From: Pogostemon cablin
Taxonomy: Eukaryota; Streptophyta; Magnoliopsida; Lamiales; Lamiaceae
DNA length: 64,000 nucleotides
Direction of reading: 5' to 3'
NCBI GenBank assembly: GCA_023678885.1
Contig: CM042986.1
Coordinates: forward strand, 1,054,001 to 1,118,000
Shown one piece after another: positions 30,887-41,886 of the stretch. Position 1 is the stretch's first letter; every line of letters starts with the position of its first letter. The position numbers and the translations under genes were made by a program. The notes below the pieces were generated by a model that ran no database searches, was not told the origin of the DNA, and was given only the letters and a program-made list of their open reading frames with translations.

Positions 30887-33237
30887 GTGATGAAGAAGTC
30901 GAAAAGAATGAAAGGCATTGATGGCGGATTTCATGATTTGGCCGAATTCATAATTCAACATGTACAATCGTTTCTCCCTGGAATAGCCGCTGCTCAAACA
31001 TCCCTAATCTCCAAATCTTGGCACACCGCCTGGTCCACTCGTCCAAATCTAGATTTCGATCAACGTTATTTCGGTGGTAATGAAGATATGTTTTGGGAAT
31101 TTACGAGCAAGACTATGAAAAGGTACGAAGAATTGAACCTTAAGATTAAGAGTTTCAAGCTCTTCATACGTACAAGTTCATCCAACAAAAAGGTTAAGGA
31201 ATTAATTATGAAAGCAATGAAAATAGGTACCGTAGATTTCGATTTTGGGACTGATTCGTTAATATTCAATTTCACTTTCCCAGTTGAGGTTCTTAGATCA
31301 GAAACTCTAATGTGCGAATTTCGAACCTTTGGATGCGAAATTGATTTAGGGGAAGGGGAAGATAGACAGGTTAAATTTTCAGGACTTAAATCTCTTAGAT
31401 TACTGAATGTTAGGATAAAGAGGGACACCATAGAGCGTATAGCTTCCATCTGTCCTTTAATTGAGAAATTTACATTGAGAGGAGGAGGAGAGTATTCACA
31501 TGATGGTCTGCAAAAGTTGTGCAACCTCAAGTCTTTGTTCTTGAGCTATGTGGTTATTGATGCCTCTCTTTTCAGCGATTTCTCTTCTAAATTTCCTCTC
31601 TTGAAGGATTTGAGTATTGATAATTGTTCTGGATTCGAACAAGGAATCGATCTCTGTAGTCGATCCCTCGAGTGCATAAGATTTAGAGTCTCTGGACAGG
31701 GTTACTATATGATGGGAATCTGATATAACTATAACACTGGAACATAGTTATGGTGCTAAATAGTTCCTCGAATTGAATAAACTGGTGAATTACTCTTTCT
31801 TTCCTGATCATGCCTAGTTTCCGGGCAAAACAACCTACAACTAGGTTGGACAATAAGAAAATAGATGCACTCTACTCTGATAATTGTGAGCTCATATATG
31901 TGGTTTGTTGCGGAGTTGTCACCCTAATATCGGGGATAAAAACCTTTTTAGTCCCATAATTTTTTCCATGGTCTTTTTTAGTCCCAAGAAAGATAAGTTT
32001 GTCAAATTAGTTCCACCGGCGAAGAAATAGGGCAAAAAACGTCCTATTTTCGCTGGAAAAAGCCACGTCACAACCGAAATTGCTAATTTCCGGCTGGTAT
32101 GATGACGTGGCGCCCTGATGGCAGGTGAGTCATTGCTAATTTCCGGCCGGTATGATGATGTGGCGCCCTGATGGCAGGTGAGTCAGTTGGATAAAAACCT
32201 ATTTAGTCCCATAACTTTCCTCATATTCTATTTTAGTCCCAATAAAAATAAGTTTGTCAATTTAGTCCCACCCGTGTAGGAATAGGGCCAAACACGTCAT
32301 ATTTTCGCAGAAAAATGCTGTTATCATCGGAATCGTCGATTTCTAACCAGGACGATGATGTGGCGCCCTGATGGCAGTGAGTCAACAAATTAAATGTTAT
32401 TTTAATGCCAATACGTCATTTTTATTTAAACAATTCCGACCGTTGTCATGGCCCGTGGCGAAATCATGGTCGGTGGCGAAGTTCTGGTGTTTTTGATGTG
32501 GGCCTTGGTGGCGGCGATTCCGTGCCAGAAGAGAAATGTGCTGATGACCCTTATTAATTTTTTTCTAATTATTTAAAATTTTAGAAAATAAAATGCCTTG
32601 TTGGTATTCAAATAATATTAATTTCGGGTGGAAATCGACGATTCCGTTTGTCACTTGACAATCACGTGCCATTTATCAGTGATGTCAGTATTTTTCGGCG
32701 AAAATACTAAATGTTTGGCCCTATTTCTACACGGGTGGGACTAAATTGACAAACTTATCTTTATTGGGACTAAAATAGAACATGAGGAAAATTATGAGAC
32801 TGAATAGATTTTTATGCATCTGACTCGCCTGCCATCAGGGCGTCACGTCATCATAATGGTCGGAAATTGACAATTCCGATTGTGACGTGGCTTTTTCCGG
32901 CGAAAATATGGGGCCCTATTTCTTCGCCGGTGGAACTAATTTGACAAACTTATCTTTCTTGAAACTAAAAAAAACCATGAGAAAAGTTATGGGACTAAAA
33001 AGGGTTTTATCCCCTAATATCATAATTCTTGAATGGTTTCATGTACCATGCCCAAATTATGTACAAATTCTTTGCAAGAAACTCGTAGAGGGAGCTAATG
33101 GAGCTAGTGTGCAGGATCTCGAGGGGGTAAATGTGGAATTTCTTGAAGAGAATGGTGAAGAGTGGCGGCCTTTGCCTTGGAAGGATTGTGATTCATCCAC
33201 ACCAGAAATGGTACTATTCCGATTGAGATGGTTTTGA
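30887..33237 (+). pseudogene. F-box/LRR gene, broken by deletion and a fold-back transposon
   Basis: The 5' frame (30887-31723, 278 residues) has an F-box-like N-terminus (GGFHDLAEFIIQHVQSFL, then SLISKSWHTAWST) followed by leucine-rich segments (LKSLRLLNVRI, CNLKSLFLSYVVI, FPLLKDLSIDNCS). Compared with copy 2, about 110 bp are missing near 31685-31695, after LECIRFR, and the frame then stops. Homologous sequence continues at 31730-31931 and, beyond the transposon, at 33022-33237 (ILEWFHVPCPN, LCKKLVEG, WRPLPWK, ending RLRWF). The 278-residue product could still be made as a truncated F-box protein, but the original gene is broken. Confidence 0.83.
31932..33012. mobile_element. Long fold-back (Mutator-like) element in the F-box/LRR gene
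   Basis: Inverted arms of roughly 400 bp each make up most of the 1081 bp. Each arm contains two related sub-units of about 220 bp that start GGATAAAAACC, then TTTAGTCCCATAA, and end near GATGGCAGGTGAGTCA. A 9-bp duplication, CCTAATATC, flanks it (31923-31931 and 33013-33021), as for Mutator-like elements. The paralogous copy 2 has the uninterrupted site at about 36831-36840. The centre (32400-32570) is GC-richer, with GTGGCGAAATCATGG-type words, and might be captured DNA; no frame is visible. Confidence 0.87.
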
Positions 33238-33240
33238 CAA

Positions 33241-33849
33241 ACACAATATTTTCATATTTCGCTATTTCTTATTCAAACTTGTTTGTCTACAATACATCTG
33301 GATCTTAATTTCTTGCTTCTTTTATATGGTTTTGAATGATGCAAAGGACTTAATTTCGAATTTTTTTTGTGTTTTGGTTTTATTCTGTAGCGTATGTATG
33401 TTTAGGGTCTTATATGTATACTATTTTAATTTTTTTATTAAAAAGAGTTTATCTCTTGTGTCCTGACAATGTATAGTTTTTTTATTGAAAAGATATATTG
33501 AAATATGACTAGAACAATGTTTAATTATTTTTTTCTTTTTCAAAAAAATTAAGGATATGCCTTCTCATATTAAAAGATACATCATTTATATAAAAAGGCA
33601 TTACTTTTGAAAATCATGAGATTTTAGAACATTTAAGTTTTAACTTAATTTAATTAATTAATAAGGGCATAGTTTTTCTAGTGAAAAGGTCCGCTGATAC
33701 AAATTTTGAAAAACGTCACGGACTTACGGTGTCCTCAGAACACATAAATTTTAAATTAATTAGAAAGTATTGTTTTTATTCAGTAATATATTAATATTTA
33801 TTAATAAATATATTGTTATATATTTCATTGTTCATTCATTTAAAAAAGC
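33241..33849. other. Spacer between F-box/LRR copies
   Basis: AT-rich sequence, no gene. It likely contains the old 3' UTR of copy 1. Confidence 0.5.
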
Positions 33850-34433
33850 TTAAACTAAAAATTTATCAAAGAAATAAAAATGTTAACTTTCTTCCTTATT
33901 ACTATTACTTTCAACACAAAAATGGATTCACCGTAGAACTAGGATTACTCTTCAATAGAGTATAATGGTAATCAAGTTCCTCTATAATAGAAATGATTAT
34001 TCTTTTGCCCCCAAAAAGTAAAAGGAGAGAAGAAAGAAAATTAAGTTAATTCCTCCCTATAAAAGAAACTATAATAGAAATGGTTATTTTTTGTCCCAAA
34101 AAGTAAAAGTAGAAGGAGAGAATAAAGAAAATATTAATTGAGAAAAGATAGTGTATGATAAATGGAAAAAAAATAATTGAAAATAGAAGGGATGATGTAT
34201 GATAAACCGATGAAAAGACATGGTATATGTAGCAAAAATATTAATTGAAAAAAAAAATAATGTATGATAAATGGAAGAAAATAATTAAAATATAATAGAG
34301 AAAATAAAATGATAATACTATATGATAAACTAAATAAAAGAAGCGGGTATTTAGAGGTATATAAAAGAGATTTACTATTAAATTTAAAGTTGAAATAATA
34401 AATTAAGGAGGCAAAAACTTCACATTCCGTGCT

Positions 34434-34735
34434 CCTTTAGAATTTTGTGTTAAATTGTATACCCTTTAGTATACAGATGTGTACCTTTTATTTTCTAAAG
34501 AAAATTATTGTGTGTATTTGGGCACATGTGCGCCTTTAGAATTTTGTGTTAAATTGTATACCCTTTAGTATACAGATGTGTACCCTTTATTTTATAAAGA
34601 AAATTATTGTGTGTATTTGGGCACATGGACAACACTCCGTGTGCCTTTAGAATTTTGTGTTAAATTGTATACCCTTTAGTATAAAAATGTATACCTTTTA
34701 TTTTCTAAAGGAAAAAAATATTAATGAAAAGTGTA
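34434..34735. repeat. Three tandem units of ~100-110 bp
   Basis: Units begin CCTTTAGAATTTTGTGTTAA at 34434, 34533 and 34643. Each contains ACCCTTTAGTATA and TACCTTTTATTTT or close variants. Weaker units continue to about 34870, ending in GTGCGTCTGGGCGCAC. This is probably the inside of an old transposon in the copy 2 promoter region. Confidence 0.8.
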
Positions 34736-35354
34736 TACCCTTTAGAACAAAATGGTGTACCTTTTATTAATTAAAGTGTATATCATTTGGACCAAAACAA
34801 TTTACCTTTATTCATAATATTAAATTTTTAAAGACGCACGGAATGTGTTCTCGTGCGTCTGGGCGCACGTAAGCCTCACTCATAAATTAAGGATGATTTT
34901 GAGGTGCATCAGTTCACTCTATGTTTAAAATATGTTGGTGGTAGTTTTTTCAAATTAATTATATTATTTTATTAAATGATTCACTCTATAGATTTAAAAT
35001 ATGTAAGTGGTAGTTTTTTCAAATTAATTATATTATTTATTAAATTTAATTTTTGAAATTTAAATCAATTTATTCCTTTTTTTATATTATATTTAATAAA
35101 TAAGAATCCAATTAACATACAATACACTAAACAAATTTAACCATTAAATTAAATTTAAATCAATGTCTATCATTAAATTAAATTAAATTAAATTAAATAT
35201 TAAAAACTAGAGACTACCATTCTATTCGGAGCAGGTCTTATGTCATACCGTGTCAGGATTTAATTTTTTATGAAATAAGTAAACCCTAGCACTCAACCCA
35301 AACCCTGAACCCTCGTAAACATCGTTAAGATTGGAATCTTAAATCAGGGGAGTA

Positions 35355-36955
35355 GGTTTGTGACGAAGAAGTCGAAAAGAATGAAAGCCATCGATGGCGG
35401 ATTTCATGATTTGCCCGAATTCATAATTCAACATGTACAATCGTTTCTCCCTGTGATAGCCGCTGCTCAAACATCTCCACTCGTCCAAATCTAGATTTCG
35501 ATCAACGTTATTTTGGTGGTAAGGAAGATGTGTTTTGGGAATTTACGAACAAGACCATGCAAAGGTACGAAGAAATGAACCTTAAGATTAAGAATATGTA
35601 CAAGTTCATCTTGGAATTATTGTGTTGATATAAAACGTCGCCCATAAAAAGGTTGAGGAATTAATTTTGAAAGCAATGAAAATGGGTACCGTAGATTTCG
35701 ATTTTGTTTACCGCGTGACGTTCTTGGATCCGAAACTCTAACCACTTATGGGTCCCTAATTGATTTAGGGGAAGATACACAGATTAAATTTTTAGGACTT
35801 AAATCTCTTAAATTACTGCATCTTAGGATAAACAAAAACAGAGACACTATAGCTGCCAGCTGCTCTTTAATTGAGAAATTTACTTTAGGAGTGTGTTTAC
35901 CGAGATCGGTTGTTGATGTTGATGGTCTGCAAAAGAGCGATGTGCTATTGATGCCTCCCTCTTCAACGATTTCTCTTCTAAATTTCCTCTCTTGAAGGAT
36001 TTGAGTGTTGATAATTGTAGTGGATACGAATCGAACTCTGTAGTGGTTCCCTCGAGTGCATAAGGTTTAGACAACAGGCTCACGTGTTGACAGCAAACGT
36101 GAAAGCAAAACTTGATGTTCCGAATATCCGAAAGTTTATATTTCTGGGTGGAAGCTGGTTGCCTGAACTGTCGTTTACAACAGTCTCAGGGGAATGGGAA
36201 TGGGAATATGATGACACGAAACGAGTTAGTATTTGACCTTATTGGGTTCGTGTCAACCCAATAAGGACACGAATCGTGTTCGTGTCAACTCGTTAAACAC
36301 GATTAATATTAACAGATGGACCATTAACCCGTTAACAACCCAATAACCTGTTAACAACCCAATATAAATATAAAATTAGAAAAATATATGATAAAAATAT
36401 TTAATAATAATTTTAAAATATATTAATTTAAATTTTTTTAATTAGTATTTTTTTTATTTTTTATTTTCTTATCGTGTTGTTATCGTGTTGTGTCAACCCG
36501 TTATTTTTCGTGTTCGTGTCATGTTGGAACGAACTTTTATCGTGTCGTGTCACTATCGTGTCGACACGAAATACAACCCGTTAGTACGAATTGTCACCCT
36601 TAACTATGGGAATCTGATATAACTAAAACACTGATGCATAGTTATGGTGCTAAATGGTTCTTCGGATTGAATAAACTGCTGACTTGTTTGAGCTCGTCAA
36701 GAATTACTCTTTCTTTCCTCATGCCTAGTTTCCGGACAAAACAACCTACAACTAGGTTGGACAATCAGAAAATAGGTGCACTCTGCCCTCGTAATTGTGC
36801 GCTCATATATGGTTTGTTACGGAGTTGTCGCCCTAATATCATAATTCTTGAATGGTTTCATGTACCATGCCCAAATTGGATCTCGAGGGAGTAAATGTGG
36901 AATTACTTGAAGAGAATGGTGAACAGTGGCAGCCTTTGCCTTGGAAGACGTTGTT
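35355..36955 (+). pseudogene. F-box/LRR pseudogene (copy 2)
   Basis: Homologous to 30887-33237. The start codon is lost: TTGTGATGAAGAAG in copy 1 reads TTGTGACGAAGAAG here (about 35358-35371). There is a deletion after GCTCAAACATCTCC (about 35475), several frameshifts, and an inserted repeat at about 36205-36603. It retains the segment missing from copy 1 (around 36065-36200, reading AHVLTANVKAKLDVPN and FLGGSWLPELSF) and the empty site of the fold-back element. It ends mid-gene after WQPLPWK. Confidence 0.87.
36205..36603. mobile_element. Inserted repeat with TCGTGTC / GACACGA inverted blocks
   Basis: A 400-bp insert absent from copy 1. Its ends are rich in ACACGA and TCGTGT words and ACCCGTT motifs, around an AT-rich core; the right end is GTACGAATTGTCACCCTTA. 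This type is common in plant genomes and is usually placed among hAT-like MITEs. I could not define a clean target duplication. Confidence 0.6.
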
Positions 36956-37730
36956 AGAGTATAATTCCTATAGATATAGTTCTTTTTAGCTGAATGCATC
37001 AGTAGCTTAGTGGTTAGACCACTTAGTTAAAGTATATTAATAATGAATCATATTATAACATCTTAAAATCATACTTTAATTCATCATCCATTGTACTTTA
37101 TTAACAATTAAACATATTTTATCTATATAATAGGCATACTTTAACACGTCTCACAAACTGTCTCACATAAGTAGCGTCTCACAAGAGACTTTGTCTAATT
37201 AAAAATAAAAAATAAAATTCTAGAAAATCAAGGGTGAGAGTCTCACAAACGGTCTCACTTAATTAATATGAAAAAATTAATCTAACAGTTATAATGACTC
37301 TAAATTCAAATAAAGAGTTCAATTAGTAAATTACTTTGCACCCATGTATTGAACGAATTTAACTGTTAAATTAAGTTTAAATCAATATCTCTCACTAAAT
37401 TAAATAAAATTATTAAATATTAAATTAAATATTAAAAACTACCAATCACCGTCTTATTAGAACTTATGAACTTGCATCCTAAAATCTCCCAAATTCTTTA
37501 TTTTTTTTAGTAAATTATTTTTCTATATTTTAATACTTATTTTAATTTTTTCTATATGTATAGATATATATTTTCTTACTCTTTTTAATTTTTAAGTTTT
37601 TTATTATCTTTATTTTTCTTTCATAAATTTATAATTTCCTGCATCCCTCATAAATTCCGAATAAAATAAACGGGCCTATATTTTTATTCAACAGGGCCCA
37701 GGCCCAGGCCCAAAATCAGAATTACTCTCC
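36956..37730. other. Spacer upstream of the PI31-like gene
   Basis: No gene. It contains several GTCTCACAA-type words near 37148-37255 (old repeat) and then the promoter described separately. Confidence 0.5.
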
Positions 37731-37738
37731 TATAAATA
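37694..37738 (+). promoter_or_regulatory. Triple site II motif and TATA box of the PI31-like gene
   Basis: GGGCCCAGGCCCAGGCCCA (37694-37712) holds three overlapping TGGGCC/GGCCCA sites, followed at 37731-37738 by TATAAATA. The TATA box is about 120 bp upstream of the ATG. Site II boxes bind TCP factors and are typical of housekeeping genes such as those for proteasome and ribosome components. The regulation is inferred. Confidence 0.65.
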
Positions 37739-37854
37739 CAATTCTAAAACAGCTGTATTTCATACGTTTGGTTTTTTTACTACCGACTTGAAGAAGAAGA
37801 AATCGAGCAGATTCCAGTATAACCCAAAATCTACCGACTCTAGAAACCAAAATT

Positions 37855-40542
37855 ATGGCCACTGAGCAGTCGCTACTGGCGGTGATACGGGCGGCGCGGC
37901 CTTCATTCCGGAGGCGCCACGACAAAACGGCATTCGCCTTACATGCCGCCTTCATCGCCGCCGGATATTCCCTGAACGCTACTGGTCCTCCCGCTTTCGC
38001 TGACGATCCCTTTTCGGTCTCGTCATCAGGTAATTCACCGAATTTTGATTTCAACGGCTTTTACATTTCTCAACTAAGTGAAATTGTCCACTCTTATTCC
38101 CAATATTTTGTGTAATCAAACAATCACTAATGTTTGTGGAAATTTTCTGTTAAATTGATCCTTATATTTTGAATTTATTGTTGGTTTCTGAATTGGTTTT
38201 GGGTAGATGAAGTTGGGTTGGATCATTGGAACGACATCGAAGATAATTATGCGTTTGTGTACTCGAATCCTGAAAAGGGTACTGAGAAAGTTCTAGTGAA
38301 GTGTCTGGTTTTGAATGATAAATTGCTTGTTGACGTTTTAAAGGAAGGTGCATCAGAGCCGCTGCATCTTGAACTCGAGTAAGTTAACTTTGTACTATGA
38401 GATTCAAGCTGAATGGTTGCTTTTGCACTAAGGATTATTGACGTGCTTGACTAAATATTGTTTCTGTATAGTACTGCGGAATATGTTGAAGAAATTGAGG
38501 GCACAAACTATGCTTCACAGTTCAAGAATTTGGGGAAACTGGTGGATAATGTTAACAAGTCAATTTTAGGCAAATTGTATGTTGCTCCACCTTCCAGTGT
38601 GTCAAGTCAACCTTCAAGGTAAGATATTTGTTATTAGTTTGATAATTACTCTTCACTTGACTCTATGGTAGATACTACGGGTGATTATACCTGCTTTGTT
38701 TGTTCTTTGAGAATAATTATGGAGCAAGCAAAGGTCACTAATGATCACCAATAAATTCTCAGGACGATGTGCCCCTGTTTATCATTTAATTTTGTGTTTA
38801 AATTGGTTGGGACACTGGGTGTTATAAATTTTGTTAGGGCTTTACAAAATAAATATGGGGTATGACTAAAAAAGAAATAGATAATCCAGCATCTGAGTTC
38901 TAAAAAAGGCAGCTAGAAACCGCTTCATGTATCAGATAAATTGGAATAATCGCAGATTGTGCACACTTTTATAGCACTTCATATAATTTGCTGCACCTGG
39001 GAAACTTCAAAGCAGTGGGTGGAAGGTTTATCACGTGGCTATGTGCTTAAGCACTCTCTTTTGAGTTTTGACTACCCTTGTTATTGAGGTCCTCAAGTTT
39101 GAGTGTCTTTTTAATTATAATTATCTTATTTTGCCTACGCTTGATTGAAAAGTCTTGTCTTGTTAGGAGTTATATTTCTGTCTTTGGTTTGATATGGTTG
39201 AATCTCACAATTCTTTTAGTAATGTAGTTAACTGTTGTGTAAGATTTTGTGTTAAATCTGTGATAATTTTTTGTATATTTCTTTCTTACAATTTCTTTGC
39301 TATATGATTTCTAGTTCTGAGAGAAGCATAAGAGAAGACAGAGATTATATTGAACCAGACAATCCTTATGTTTCTCCATATCCAGGGTAATTTTTCTGGC
39401 GGCAAGTTTCTTTGACGTTCTACCTTTTTGATGTGGCACAAATGTTGTTCTGTTCCTTACAAACCTCCAGCTTAGTAACTGTTTCATTTGCCGTATTTTA
39501 TGCACTAGTTAAAATTTGTTCTCATAACTTTGGCGTTTTAGCTATTTTTATTATGTTTCTCTGATTAATTTCTCAACTCAATTGATACCTCTATATTATC
39601 ACCTTTGCCATACTTGTAGGATCCATATGTAACAACATGATTTCTAGATTGATGCTTGAGTTGGACTTTGCACTTTGATAATTATTTCAATTTTTGAATT
39701 TCAGTGGTGTCTTCTTATGGGACTCTTGAACATCTATATCATGTTTGGCAAATATATCTTGGCTTATTACGAATATATGGATCATTTGAGTTTCAATTAA
39801 CCTTTTTTATTACATTGTGACATGTAGGTATGTAGTTCCTCCGGTGCCTCCCTTTGGAGGCAGTGACGCCTTTGTTGGTCCTGGGGCTGGAATGTATCCC
39901 TCCAGGTTTCACACTTACCATAACTAAATATATTAGGACCTTTATTTCATAAAGAGTCTTTTATTTACACACTGCATTTATTCACTGTTGAAATCATTTT
40001 AACCTTTTGTAGGGGAAATTTTGGAGATGGATCCATGCTAATGGGTATGTATATAATGTCCAAAGTATACCATCTTATTGACTAAGTGAAACTAGAGCAA
40101 CTAACATTTTTCTCTCATTTGCTTGCAGGCCCCGACCATCCAATTTTCAGTGGAGGTCGAACCGGTGAACCTGGCTTGCCTGGAGGTCCACTGTGAGTTA
40201 GCCCCCTACCACCGGTTTTGTGTTCTTATGTCCAGGCTAATCTTTAGAGAGACTCATGTTTATCTTGTAAATGATGCAGTGGTGTCCCCCCTGGTGCCCG
40301 GTTTGATCCATATGGACCCCCTGGCTTACCTGGTTTCGAGCCCAATCGATTCCAGAGGTATTTATTCTGCCTTTGCTCATTATACTCGTGCATGACTAGG
40401 AATCAGTTGAACATGGTATTATTACTCTCTCCCCCATAGCATAGCCTGATAAGCATAAATGTTGCGCAGAAATCGACCAGGTCGTGGCGGCGGGATTCAC
40501 CCAGACTTGCAGCACTTCCACGACGACTCTGATTTCATATAG
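37855..40542 (+). CDS. PTRE1: PI31-type proteasome regulator, 9 exons
   Basis: Homologue of animal PI31 and Arabidopsis PTRE1, which modulate 26S proteasome activity in cytosol and nucleus. Exons: 37855-38029, 38207-38378, 38472-38618, 39315-39386, 39828-39905, 40013-40044, 40129-40192, 40280-40357, 40470-40542. All junctions are GT..AG and the phases fit, giving 891 nt and 296 residues, close to the length I recall for the family (about 300). The N-terminal half (about 5-160) is the FP domain (LLAVIRAARPSFRRRHDKTAFALHAAF split by a short gap; later WNDIEDNYAFVYSNPEKG). The C-terminal half is Pro/Gly-rich and disordered (PPVPPFGG, PPGARFDPYGPPGLPG, RPGRGGGIHPDLQHF) and ends DDSDFI. No frame damage. 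The small exons of 32-78 nt hide it from simple ORF scans. Confidence 0.94.
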
Positions 40543-41534
40543 CTCTGATGGTGTTGTGTTCCTTGGCATGACTAAAAAATAGTCTGTTGTACGACAAGAG
40601 ACTATAGTAAACTTTTTTTTTTCTTTTTTTTTAAAGTACATCTGCTGTAATTATTGCAAGTTGTAATTTTGGGTTCGACTCTATTGGGCGTGGGCGTATT
40701 TTGATAAATTTTATGCGATGAATAAAATGTAAATATTATTTTTCGTTCACGTTGAACCAAACAATGATATTTTGAAAATCAAATAGTAATAATTTCAAAG
40801 AATCTGAATTTGTAAATAAATTTTCCGATCTTATATTGACCTACACCTTTAAATAATTCGATAAATTTTAAAATTAATTTATAATATTGAAAATTTTCAT
40901 TTCGATTGTTTTAATTTGAACAAGGGCTAAGAAACAATCAAACAAGTGTCCTACTTAAATCATGTGTAGCACTTCAATTGTATAGTATTAATTATTTAAA
41001 AAATCATTTTTAAGTGTTTAGAACTGCAAATTGAATCAGTCCAGAATAGTAGACCGATTTGCCCTAGCCTTTATCCTTTCTTTAGAGTTATGGTTATTAT
41101 TATATTATTTTAAATTATTTAACTATTATTATCTCTACGTTGAGATGAACATGAAACTATGAACCAAGATGAAACCCTAAATCAACGTTGACTATAATAA
41201 ATATTAAAATATAATTAAAAAATATTATTAGTTGTAATATATGATGAAATAATTAATAGAAGGTTCGAATGAGAAGGCGTGTAAGAAGTTGCTTCGAGGC
41301 AAAAATGGAGTTCCTTCTAGTTGTACTTTTCTTCTAGAAAGGGTGGCTTTCTAGATTTAATTCGTAAAGAGTCAAACCACCCCTACAGAATTGGCCACTT
41401 TGCTCTGTTATTACTCACCATTTTAGGTTTAATATAAATCATTACATGACACCTATAGCAATTAGCGCGCACACAAAAAAAAAAAATCCTATTTTCAGAA
41501 GAATAATTTATAAGAAAATATTAGATCTAGCTGA
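40543..41534. other. Spacer
   Basis: 3' UTR of the PI31-like gene (AATAAA at about 40720), then AT-rich sequence with no gene. An A-run and the ATG context of the next gene start near 41475. Confidence 0.5.
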
Positions 41535-41886
41535 ATGGATTATTGTAGGATACATAAGTTGTTAGTGTTGAGTTTGTTTGTCGTTTGTTTAGCAGTTGAA
41601 GAAACAAGCAGAGCTGATGCTCGCCCACTTCCCTTCCATCATCAAACAAGTAAGCCCAACAAAATTCACTCATCATCACCCCCACCCCCCCACCCCCCAC
41701 CCCCCACCGACCCCCCTCATGTAATGAATTATGAATGATATTGGATGAACAGATTACAGGTTTGCAACACTAGGGTTAGTGTGCAAGTGCTGTGATGGAG
41801 TTGAAGGTGGACAAGAATCATGTAAATCTTCATGGGATGGATCTTGTTCAAATCTGCAGTGCCTGCCATGGAAACAACTGCAATAA
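41535..41886 (+). CDS. Cysteine-rich secreted peptide, 2 exons
   Basis: Exon 1 is 41535-41649 and exon 2 is 41753-41886, joined by GT (41650) and AG (41752). The joined frame is 249 nt, 82 residues. The N-terminus has a hydrophobic signal (LLVLSLFVVCLAV, about residues 9-21). The mature end holds six cysteines at 49, 51, 52, 62, 70 and 75 (VCKCCDG, SWDGSC, NLQCLPWK). This CxCC...C...C...C layout with a terminal CLPWK resembles a family of small secreted plant peptides of unknown function that I recall only loosely. The intron is extremely C-rich, so a reading of exon 1 alone runs into a false proline-rich tail. Its role (signalling or defence) is inference. Confidence 0.78.
41657..41716. repeat. 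C-rich low-complexity tract in the peptide gene intron
   Basis: Runs of 5-7 C separated by single A or CA, including CACCCCCCCACCCCCCACC. The opposite strand has G-quadruplex potential. It sits where a polypyrimidine-like splicing signal could act, although it is nearer the donor. Confidence 0.7.

Larger units (their letters stand above)
30530..33240 (+). repeat. Tandem duplication of an F-box/LRR gene, copy 1
   Basis: Matches 33850-36955 from the promoter (TTAACTTTCTTCC near 30533 and 33880) through the coding part to the last coding segment (GAATGGTTTCATGTACCATG at 33029 and 36849). Copy 1 carries the fold-back element; copy 2 carries a different insert. Confidence 0.88.
33850..36955 (+). 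repeat. Tandem duplication of an F-box/LRR gene, copy 2
   Basis: Collinear with 30530-33240. It carries its own additions: the tandem repeat region at 34431-34870 and the inserted repeat at about 36205-36603. Confidence 0.85.

Noticed and set aside
31066..31530. 154-residue minus-strand frame
   Set aside because: Antisense shadow of the F-box/LRR coding region.
32887..33237. 116-residue plus-strand frame as one gene
   Set aside because: It starts inside the fold-back element and runs into the last F-box/LRR segment; the join is accidental.
36998..37014. tRNA-like word (GTAGCTTAGTGGTTAGA)
   Set aside because: Resembles a box A, but no box B, acceptor stem or anticodon arm follows.
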